A stretch of DNA of 64,000 bases, taken from the NCBI GenBank assembly GCA_026874595.1, contig CM049316.1:10842839-10906838 (forward strand), read 5' to 3'. Source of the DNA: Sipunculus nudus (lineage: Eukaryota; Annelida; Sipuncula; Golfingiida; Sipunculidae). The translations under genes were made by a program, and so were the position numbers. Below are positions 1 through 42,234 of the stretch, in pieces; the first letter of the stretch is position 1, and every line of letters begins with the position of its first letter. The notes below the pieces were generated by a model that saw only the letters and a program-made list of their open reading frames with translations, had not been told where the DNA came from and searched no databases.

Positions 1-1891
1 GAATTTCACATCAATGTACACACTAGACACAGTAGGAAACTAGATTAATATTATCAACTGCATCTTTGTCTATCATTAATTTCCTTCATATGATCGCTGA
101 TGAGTAGTAATGAATAATATGATTTACCTTTTTATTATTAAAATTGAACGGAAAAATACCATAGGTGACTCCATGGTGTTATTTGGAATACGTGACATTC
201 TATCCATCGATACAAGATTCTTATATCATCGGTAACTGCAAGTTAATTTCCTGTTATTATCAACTAACAAATTCCTTTTCTATTTTTCTTTAATTTGTTA
301 TTAAAAACCAATAAAAAATTATTAATTTATTGTTTATTGTCATGTTGTTGGTTAAAACTACTAGATGAGTTGGGTTGGACACCAGGATCAACTGTGGCTG
401 GCCATAAGCTGCCTGGCTGCCCCAGTTTAAGCCTTGCCTCAAGCATGCATAATTTGCTGAAAGTTCAACAAGGTCAACATACAGGAGACTCAAAAGGGGC
501 TAGAGAGAGCCAAGGTCTGACATGGTCTCATAAAAACATTAATAAAAGCTACAATTTTGGGCCAATTTCTTTCAGCTTTCTAAACTACAAAGCTGAAATC
601 CTTATGTGTGCATGATATGAAAATTATATCAACAGTGCTCACAGGAAACAAATGTGCCATGGGCAAAATTTAAGGTACTAATTTTATATTTATACTAATA
701 GCTTATAAAATTTGAAAAATTCAGAATTAATTTTGGGTATTCAATTGAATCTTCATTAAATAATGTTACATCACTGACAAAAAATCTCTAGCTTCAGCAA
801 TCCTCTTGTTAAGGGAGTAATATATTTCTTAATTTGTTACAAAGTGCATTATGTTTTGGCCCATAACTTAAAACAATTACGCAATACTTACATCATTTCT
901 GGCATGTGCATAGAGAATGTATAGAAAAAAATGTATATTATATATGATTACAGTCAGATCAGTGGTTTTGATATTAGGCAGTCTTGAAGTGTAACAATGG
1001 GTTTTTAATGGAAAAATGAAGTTTTTCAGTAATATCTCAAAAGGTATTAAGTCCTAGTGACCAAATTCTTGGCATGGTAGGGGATTTTTGAGACATCTAA
1101 TTGTATGCCAAATTTAAGGAATTGAGAGCTGAAGCTGGGGAGCTGAGCTATTGCAAACTGCATGACACTAGCTTGATGTAAACAATATGTTACATGGTGC
1201 TTGAAAACTTGAATAAAATCTACAGTTTTTGATCAACTGGTTTCAAATTTTTGGTGTTAACAGACAAAATGCTAACAAAAACATGCTGTGAAAATTAAAG
1301 GAAAAAAACGTGCCATGGTCAAAGTTGGGCAAAATTTAAGGTACCAATTTTTTATTTTTTTTAATATTTGAAAAAATTTAAAAGATTTTGATCTAATTTT
1401 GGGTATACAATTTAATTTTGATTAATTAAAGTTATATTACTGGAAAAAAGTCCATAGCTTTAACTTGTTTTGTGTTAAGTGATCAAATATCTATCCTGAT
1501 TTTTTACAAAATGCATTATATTTGGGCCCATAACTTTTTTAAATTATATAATACAGACATAATTTCTGGCATGTACATAAAAACTATACAGAGGAATATT
1601 TATGGTAAATATGAGGAAAAACAGATGAGTGGTTTTGATATTAGGCAGTCCTGAAGTGTTAAAATAGGTTTTTAATAAAAAAAATTGAGGTTTTTCCTTA
1701 ATTTCTCAAAGGAACGAAGTCGAAAAGACCCAGTTTCCGGCTTGGTAGGAGATCTTGGGGCCATCTAACATTATGCCGAATTTTGGATTCCTAGGTCTTA
1801 CGGTTTCAAAACATCTACGGATGGACGGATGGACAGACGACGGACAATGGACCACGACTATAGCTCAGATGACTTAGAGTCAGCTGAGCTA
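1..1891 (-). mobile_element. Helentron-like (HINE/pearl-type) element, family I copy a, cut by window edge
   Basis: Reads on the minus strand. Its 5' end is at 1891 (TTTTTTAGCTCAGCTGACT), followed by a short CCGT-type stretch and a body that matches the copy at 11340-13974 nearly end to end in the opposite orientation. The body holds two diverged head-to-tail monomers of about 675 bases; the phrase GACTGCCTAATATCAAAACC (or its complement) recurs once per monomer. The 3' end lies beyond position 1. There is no open frame longer than short chance ORFs, so the element is non-autonomous. The family assignment is inferred from the end structure of complete copies. Confidence 0.8.
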
Positions 1892-2280
1892 AAAAAGGCC
1901 AGTATAAATTATAAGGATTCTAATAAATTACCATGCTTATAACATGCATGGGCACTATTTATTCAAAAATCATAGCTTACAAAACAAGTCTTTTGATAAC
2001 AGTGCAAACTGAGGTATGACATAAGGTGCTCTGTCATGAATTTAGAAAGTAATTGGAAAGTAATTGAAATAACTTCTATTTTTCCCTTGTAATCAATACA
2101 ATTACAATTACTTGTAACTGAATTTTGTTCATATCAAATAACATTCAATTTCATGAAAAATTGTAATTAATTACAGGTAATTATAATTACACATTACAAT
2201 TACAGTTACCCCAACCCTGATACTCTGATGTTCTGTCATGTGAGAGCAAACTTGTATTGTTACATTTTGTTTTGAAACAC
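1892..2280. other. unannotated AT-rich stretch
   Basis: No gene or clear repeat is visible. Around 2040-2210 there are several copies of a short AATTACAATTAC-like phrase, a loose low-complexity patch. Confidence 0.5.
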
Positions 2281-3940
2281 TGGGGTCACTGTAGCCTACA
2301 GGTAGAGCATAGGCATCACAGCACAAGATCACGAGTTGGAATCTCAGTGATTCTATTTTTCATCTATTAGGCCTAAAAAAAAAGGTCTTTGTTTCCGATT
2401 AAATGCCAGAGAAAAATAGGGTAGGTAGGTCGGGAATTTTTTTTTTTTTAATTTTTTTTTTATTCAGTTTATGCGACATATTTTCAGAATAAAATGATAA
2501 ATAGAATTATGTTAATTGCATATCTGTGCCAATCCGTGTACAGTATGATCAAATATTGACCCATTAGAACCATTTTCTCTTGGAGAAATAGGTGTTTGTT
2601 CAATCACTTGTAAGAAGTGAAGCAAAGTAACTTTCAAGGAATGATCAGCTGGTCGCTGACAAATAATTAAAGTTGGCAATCAGACAGGTTTACCTTCTTA
2701 GGCTAACATGAGCGGCCGGCCATTCATTCGCCCTTAGAAATTGCGAAACGACACTGTTTAACTATGATGTAGTACGCACGCATTAAGTTTGGGGGAAATA
2801 AAGTGATCATAACATCGGTATATTTGTTTAAAATAAGAAATGTACATCGGCAATCCGCCGGTGTCAAATTGGACATCGCTGTTATGAATATGCTCTTATC
2901 ATTTAACGCCGTTATATAAAAAAAAATATCGCCAAAAATGAATGATCACCATGTGTGACCGCCAAATTTGCGCTTAACTTTTCGTTACATGACCGGCCAA
3001 CGTTCATTAAATCGTTTGTTTTTACTCATGCCAGCACCCGAGCGCAGGTTCAGGTGATCATTGACAGAACAAATCGGGTACATATGTTCCCGAATAGGTA
3101 ACCACGGTTACATGCAGTGACGAAACGTCATGTCATTGGTTCATTTCAACTCATTTGCATAGCCAAAGACGGCACTGAATTTCGAATATTGCCAACTAGC
3201 GACCGTGCATACAAGCGGGCCATTAATGAGGCCTTACGGAAGATGTAAATTTTCGGGGCTTAGGGCAAATTTGAACGATCTCGAATCAGTTCTCAGACGG
3301 GTCAGGGCTATCAGACATTCGCGGAGAGGCCACGTTCATAGCTTGAAAGAAGCTGCTTATTTCTCCAGTGGAACACTTTTTGATATTTATCTCCTTCCTA
3401 TAAATTAAAAAAAAAATTGTTGCGCAGAACTACGTTCTAAGCTGACGAACCCGCTTATGAATATTACCTTCCACATGCCGTTTTCGCGGGTATATTTGAA
3501 CTGTCAGTGACGATCTCAGAACATTGTAATTGGTATATGTATGACAGATTAAAGTTGTCGACATTAAGTCGTACTTCACCTAAAAATTCCACACGCAAAC
3601 CTTGACTTTTACTGGTTTTGCAATCAGAATCCAAATAAAAATTTTAGGGTCGCACAGTAAATCTAGGGTCAGTCGGGTACCCGGAAACAAAGACCTTTTT
3701 TTTTACGCCTTAATCTATTTTTCAGTCAGCCCCCATCAAGGGTTAATGAGAAGGCTGTGCCCCACAGCCATTCTTTCACTTGACCATGTTTGTCATGGTT
3801 GGCAGCCACTGTCAAGCTGTACATTTGGGAGTTCCAGCGATAGGGATAATTACACACCCAGAACCTGCAGGTGCGATAGTTACCAGACCTGGGCGACAAT
3901 TGGCTCAAACATAACTGACTGGAAGATTTGGGAGCCACTA
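2281..3940 (+). mobile_element. tRNA-derived SINE, split by a TIR element
   Basis: The head at 2284-2345 looks tRNA-derived: an A-box-like AGGTAGAGCATAGG and a degenerate B-box (GAGTTGGAATCTC). The body resumes at 3713-3920 after an inserted TIR element (2370-3709). The body phrases AAGGCTGTGCCCCACAGCCA and AGTTACCAGACCTGG recur in slightly changed form at 16819-16950, which shows a dispersed family. No intact tRNA fold is claimed. The right end next to repeat R2 (from about 3926) is not sharply defined. Confidence 0.55.
2370..3709. mobile_element. PIF/Harbinger-type TIR element (non-autonomous)
   Basis: The left end GGCCTAAAAAAAAAGGTCTT matches the inverted right end (positions 3686-3709, complement GGCGTAAAAAAAAAGGTCTT), and the match continues through TTGTTTCCG. 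Both sides are flanked by TTA (2367-2369 and 3710-3712). A 3-base TTA duplication with GGCC-type ends is the usual PIF/Harbinger signature. No transposase is visible in the 1.3 kb interior. The element interrupts a SINE, so it is younger than that SINE copy. Confidence 0.7.
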
Positions 3941-5210
3941 TAGAACGCGGGCTTCGCTTGTATTGAGGAACATATAAATAAAATTGTCACCTCTCATTCC
4001 CTATATTTTAACTCCTACTTTTCCCTGTAGATGTCCCTACACTCAACTCTTCTAACATAAACAACTACTAAGCATCAGAAGTTGCCTGAATCGGGAATGG
4101 AACCTACAATCTCTGGACTAGGAGCCCTACACGCTACTAAGTGAGCCGTGAAGACGAGATACCAGCAGGAGCAAGTTTTGTTCATTTATATCTGCGACTG
4201 AAGAGGCATCTATCGCGAAAATGGGAAACCATTTACTATTTTAACAGGAAAAATAAGCTTTCACACGGGGAACCCAGGTTCCCTGGACCCCTCCTCCTCT
4301 AATATAATAAACTCTAGCTATGAGCAAAATTAAATATCGGGAATTCTGAGGAAAATGATATGTATCGGCCTTTTCCAGGAAACAATTTAGGCTGTTGCTA
4401 TTGGTCCGGGCCCGGACCCATTATGCAGCCGGCTATTTGTCCGGCACTTCCTGTGCACATGCGCAGTTGCACCGTAATGCAGAAGTGCCGGGCGCAGACT
4501 ACGCAAAGCTAATGGTCCGGCACTCCTTGAATCTGGCTCAGTACCGGTACTTCATATGATATACGCACGGCGCGGCAGTGAGTGCCGGACCTGCAACAAT
4601 TGAGCTAATGGTTCGTCAGTTTTATTTTATGTCACTTATAAAGCAAAGAAGACACTGCCGGATCCGCATCAATTCAGCTATTCGTCCGGCAGTTTTATTT
4701 TATGTCACTTAAATAGTAAAAGAGACGGTGCCGGACCCGCAACAACTGAGCTATTAGTCTGGCAGTTTTATTTTATGTCACTTATATAGTAAAAATAGTC
4801 AGTGCCGGACAGGTCACCAACCACGACGGCAGCCATAGCGTTTGAAACGTTTTGTCCTTCTCGATGCTGGATGCTGTTCTTGCAATGCCTTACGCAGAAA
4901 TGGAGGCTGCTTTTTGAAGCCTCATTTAACAGCTTATTCACAGCCATTATAGCGGGAGAACGCCGTCGCTGGCACAGCACGGCTCAGTTTGGCTGTACCA
5001 GTCAAAACAAGATGCCCGTTTTCGGTTATCTGCGCAGTACGCCACTGCGCATGTAAACCGGAACTAGTACGGAAAAATAGCTGCACGGCAGTATTCACGG
5101 GTCCGGAGCTCTAGACACTTCGAACAATTTATTATGCGACACCCGTTTTACCGGCGGTAGACTGAAGCCCAGTTTCTATAGTTCTGCCACATTTTGTTCT
5201 AAATGAGGTG
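3926..5210 (+). repeat. dispersed repeat R2, copy 1, with inserted tandem block
   Basis: Positions 3930-4395 closely match 42683-43165. The tail at 5140-5205 (GCGACACCCGTTTTACCGGC and onward) matches 43168-43222, so about 750 bases (4396-5139) sit inside this copy. On the minus strand 4090-4155 reads as a tRNA-like head: GGCTCACTTAGTAGCGTGTA, then an anticodon-like CTCCTAG and a B-box-like GGTTCCATTCC. R2 therefore contains, or is, a tRNA-derived SINE. Other copies lie at 62735-63075 and 63620-64000. Confidence 0.65.
4610..4810 (+). repeat. about 72-base tandem repeats with CCGGAC motifs
   Basis: CAGTTTTATTTTATGTCACT starts near 4617, 4690 and 4762, giving three units of about 72-73 bases. 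Each is followed by a GTGCCGGAC or CTGCCGGAT motif. Similar CCGGAC/GTCCGG motifs occur just upstream (4400-4600). This is a local tandem expansion with no coding potential. Confidence 0.7.
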
Positions 5211-6170
5211 CATGAGTGATTCTACACAGAGGTCCTGCACCTTCATTTTCTTAACATAACCCATTAACCTCATGACAGATAGAAAAATAGGTAACACCCA
5301 CAATTTAATTTAAATTCAGCAATGAACCTAAAGATTATTATAAAGCAAAACTGAATAACGTTAATATAACATGCAATGATGCATTCCTTTTCCTCTGAAT
5401 TCTGTTAAGGAACATAAAAGTACGTGTAAGCTAAAGACTTGATAAGACTTGCTTCCATAAGACACCGGAATAGAATGACAGTAAATTCATGGGGACATCT
5501 CTAAGCAACAATACGTTTTGTTTTGAATGTGTCCGAGAGCTGGGCGACAATGGGGGAATAGTTCTCTGACAGTTCGTATGCAACTTCCATGTTTCTGACA
5601 GCTATCGCAAGACCCTGCTGCACCATGAATTACATTACAAAAACTCAATTGTTTACTTACCTTATACTTGTACGAGAATTTATGACTAGTCTGGAAATCG
5701 TCACTTGTAATTAGCTCATAAATTAACCGTGAAATTTGTGGCAGAACGCTTGAATTTCGACTTTCCGCGGGCTAACAACAATGGTACCCATTGGTTTGAA
5801 AATGGCCTTCACCTTGGCTGCCTTAAATCATACATCATGCATTATGATTGGCCCTCCATAAGAGGGACATTTGAAAATAATTATTGTTGTTGTTTTTTAA
5901 TTTGTATTCTTTGAATATATTATTATTTAATTAAGTAGAATATAATAAGGGAATGATCGACCAACGTTTGAAATACGAGAACAAACAAATTAAAGGGATT
6001 ATGAAATTATTTTCCCAGCATGCAACTTCAATATGTCAGCCTCCTTGGCAGTTGTCAAACTGTGAGAGCTTATGAAACCGACTGTTGATGGCCGCGCAGA
6101 ACTTTGCCGTGTGAAATTAAAGTCCCGGTTGAAGTAAAACACGCGTTGTTTAAAGTCTATAGGCTTCAAA
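5211..6170. other. upstream flank and presumed promoter of SPG7
   Basis: No repeat family seen elsewhere in the window is recognised here. The SPG7 start codon is at 6171, with an in-frame TAA at 6135-6137 just upstream, so the coding region does not extend further 5'. No convincing TATA box or initiator stands out. The transcription start cannot be placed from sequence alone. Confidence 0.4.
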
Positions 6171-38255
<32,085 letters not shown>

Positions 38256-39385
38256 ATCCCTGACCTTACTTTGCATTATTAACCCAGAGACTGAATGATA
38301 AAGAATTTGTATATATTGTGAGCAAGTGACTCTTTAACTGAAGTAAATCATTGTTTCAAGATTGAAATTTGGAATTTTTTAAAGCAGTAAAAAATTCATG
38401 ACATAATTAATGTTGGAAATCAGTCACTCTGCCACTTCACCATCACCATATGACACTAAACATATGTCATCCCTGGTTAACTTATTAGCTGAAGTATACA
38501 GTAATGTATTGATAATGAATACAATATTTGTCTTTCCCATAAAAATGTGCTACTCTGAGATCCACCCACATTATGGTTACATTTACTGGTTAAAATAAGT
38601 GTTGTTTTACCATTCAAGTCTGTATTTTTTGTGGCTCATTTATACACATATGACACATGTACTCCTTTTCTGAATTGGTGCAAAGGGCAGATTACAGAAA
38701 AATGTATTTTTTTTGTTTTGACTTTACCCTGAAAGATGGTGACAAGTCTAACATAACAGCAGAGTATTTGTGTTCTGTGACAGCAGTGGCCTGTGATGGT
38801 TATCCCACCAGCAGATGAGTTTTATTATTTGGTTACTGGATCATGTGACCATTATGTGATTTTGTAATTGGACTGTTGTGATTAATCAACCAGTCTGGGT
38901 AGACTGATATTATGATTGCTGGATCCTGACAGGAATTGATAATGTAAAACAGATTCATGCTTGATAAACTGGTATAACAGAAAATTTATATACTTCATAT
39001 TGCTTGTAAACATTGAAAATATAAAGTGTATCAAGGAAAGCAAAATGTTACATAGAGCATCAGTTTGAACTAAGTCTTATTGCTTAAGTGTGGCTTTTTT
39101 GCAGAAAGATGTGGGTGTACAAATATATTTGACAGACTTCTTGTAGCAGATATTGAGATTTTCAGTGACTGAACTTACAAAATTAATTAATGTCACATTT
39201 TTCTAATAGCCAGCCTTGCTTTTATAATATGACCTGTATGGATCTTACACTCATCGTATAAGAAATCATCATGAGCAATCATTTGTTGCACAAGGACAGC
39301 AACAGTTGTGATTACTGGTTTGTTATGTACTATTTTGTTTTGTCTTTACAATATGTTAATAAATAATATGTACAGTTAAACTTCG
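38256..39385 (+). other. SPG7: SPG7 3' untranslated region
   Basis: Runs from the stop codon (TGA 38253-38255) to the best polyadenylation signal. About 1.1 kb, AT-rich, with no repeat family seen elsewhere in the window. The end is inferred from the AATAAA at 39358 and the T-rich stretch that follows. Confidence 0.6.
39358..39363 (+). terminator. SPG7: polyadenylation signal of SPG7
   Basis: AATAAA followed about 20 bases later by a T/GT-rich run (CTTCGTTTTCTCTGTCTTTT), a good downstream element. It is the strongest signal-plus-downstream pair after the stop codon. Confidence 0.65.
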
Positions 39386-41150
39386 TTTTCTCTGTCTTTT
39401 TCTTCTTAGTTTTGTGTGTATTTTAAGTTGAGTCATTAAGATCTATGTCTCAATATACATTGCTGAAGGTTAATGGTGAATTAAAAATTTAAAGATAATT
39501 CTTCCGTCAATATAGGGTAAAGCACTAACTTTTTCCATCATGAATTTAAAAGTATTCTTCATATAAAAAAGTTGGTTAACTTTCTCATTATATGACTTTG
39601 TGAAGAGGGAATTATTATTGCTTGGTTTTCAAGTGTTTTTATTTATATCTACATGTACATACAGGGTTGGCATTCTTCCCTTCCGAGGGAAGTTAAGGAA
39701 ATTTCAGGGTAGAAAAAGAAGTTTTGGGAAGAAAAGGAAGTAAGGGAAGAAACTTGATAATTTCCACAAACTTTTATTAAACATATACACATATTTAACA
39801 GATAATCACAGAATTATGTGTTACAATTATTCATTATTTACACATTGTTATTCATTATTTATACATTTAGTTAGACTTAAATTTTATTTTATTTAATTAA
39901 TTAAATAAATAGAACTGACAATATGGGAACAGTAACACTTGCACTATGCCTAAGACTGAGACAGATCAGTTCCATCAGTGTCTACTCCCAAAATGTCTAC
40001 TGCATGTTTGTTTGTGGTTGTTACCCAAAAATCTGTACTCAGTGATTTGGGTAATTGTCCTAAAATGTCTGCTGGATATGATCTACCAGTAATAGGATGA
40101 TTTCAGTTGTTTCCCACATTCCTTTTTATTTATGGTAAACATGTAATTATTTATTAACCAGTTAGTACCAATAATTAATTAATGAAGCTACTCTCAACCT
40201 TAAAGTTTGATTATCATTCATAGCTGAATAAATTCCCACATGTTCACAATGCTGAATTATACTGATGGAACAAATCTTTGTAAAAGAAGTGTAAATAGCC
40301 TTTGATCCTAACATTTGATTTTTAAGAATAAAAATAACAAGTAAGAGATAAGTAATAGAAGCCTTTAGGCATTTTGGGATTCCACTTGGTTTTCTATAGC
40401 AGATGTTTTGGGAGATTGAAGTGTAGATCATTTGGGAGCAGACATTTTTGGGAGGCCCCATTGTTTTTTATTGAATGACAGGTTAGATCTGCTCAGTACT
40501 GGACAAATAAAAAAGCCACCTGCTCAACAGTGGTAAATTCTCAGTTTATGCTTCTGCTTAACCAAATAAATTGAAGTGATTATTCAATTTAATTAAAAGT
40601 ATAATTACTCAGCTTAAGGCTAACCCAACTGTACAAAACACCCCTAGAGTGTATAAACTCTTGTTAAGATGATCTTTAATGCTCAGCTAAAGACTAGAAA
40701 CTGTACAAACCACATTCTGCCCCTTGACCTCTTCCTCTTAATAGTTCAAATAAAGACAACCCCACTGAGCACCACAGTCACACCCCAGTTGCTTTCTTAG
40801 ACAACTAAAGGGTTTGTTTGCTCATCCTTTACATATAACAGTTTGTTATACTCGGTAAGTATTACCCGGACTTGAGTACTTGAGTACTCCTTTCAGCCCT
40901 AGTAATGAGTATAAAAGTTTTAGATATGACTTTTGTGTTTGTTGGGCGATCAAGTCACAGAGTCATACTCAAGAAACATCAACTTGGCATAAGCTTATTT
41001 ATAACTGTAAACAAAAATCAGCAATAGTTCAGGTGTGACCACAAGGTGGTACACTACACTCCTCCCGCTTGAATTGTGTCATTACCAAAAATGCAAATCT
41101 TAACTTGGCAGTTATTCTGAATACTTTTCTACATCTTTAAATTTTAAATT
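39386..41150. other. SPG7-MED10 intergenic region
   Basis: No gene or known repeat recognised. A purine-rich patch lies at 39675-39750 (GGGAAGAAAAGGAAGTAAGG). Confidence 0.4.
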
Positions 41151-41153
41151 GCT

Positions 41154-41188
<35 letters not shown>

Positions 41189-42060
41189 GTATATATGAGT
41201 ATAGATAAGTTTAGATTAAATTTAGATAACAAATTACAGAGATACAGTTACCAGAAAGTGAAATGTGAATAGATTTAATCAGGCGCAAGTGGATAAGGAA
41301 AGTAAGCTTGTAAGTTGTACATTGTACATGTATGTTGATCATGACTAACAAGAGTTAGTTCTAACAGATCAATAGGGAAATTGCAGAAATGGTGGAAGAA
41401 TATTACAAGAAACTAGAATAGGTATCCATACATTTATCAGGAGTAAATTTGGAATAATCATTTAAGTTATTGAAACCAACCTTTATATATAAATTATTGA
41501 TGTTTTAGATTAAGCTATTAAATGAAAAATGATATAAAATGCTTTAATGTAAAATTAAATAAAATTTATTTTTATTTACACAACACAATAAATATATTAT
41601 TAATAAATCAATATATATCTTGTTTATTATCTATTATGTTATTATAATGTAATTATTAGTATTAATATAACTGATATATTTTTATATTTTATTATTTATT
41701 ATTATATTATATTATATTGATCATTATGGTATCTATAATATTTATATATTTTTTTAAATTACAGTTTTTAAATATATTATAAATAAATCAACTTGAATAT
41801 ATATCTTGATTATAATCTAATGTTTTATTATTAGTATTGATAAAACTGATATATTTTTAAATTATATTATATTATATTATATTATATTATATTATATATC
41901 ATATCATATCATATCATATCATATCATATCATATCATATCATATTATAATATATTGATCGTTATGGAATCTATAATATTTCTATACATGTAAATTAAAGT
42001 TTATGAATATAATTTTAAATAAAAAATAATTATATTTAATAAGATATTAACATTTTGTTT
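41150..42060. repeat. AT-rich low-complexity block upstream of MED10
   Basis: Contains (TA)n at about 41154-41190, a long series of TATT/ATATT words, and a pentanucleotide microsatellite (ATATC)n at about 41896-41944 preceded by (ATATT)n from about 41860. No coding potential. It ends less than 200 bases before the MED10 start codon. Confidence 0.8.
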
Positions 42061-42234
42061 TGTTACTATCTATGAAACCCGTAGCAGACTGCTATGAGAG
42101 TCTTACGATATATCATTTTTTTCTTATACAAATGTTACCTGGTCGACAGTTTGATCTGTCTATGAAACTTTTCTGACGTGACCCATTGCCGCAAGGGGGC
42201 GCTGGAATTAGAGTGTTTACGGTAAAGAGGCAAC

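Noticed and set aside
295-615. 106-codon ORF on +
   Set aside because: Lies inside the family I Helentron-like body. The matching stretch in copy c is broken differently, and there is no conserved protein sequence.
3205-3408. 67-codon ORF
   Set aside because: Inside the Harbinger-type element, with no recognisable domain and no partner exon.
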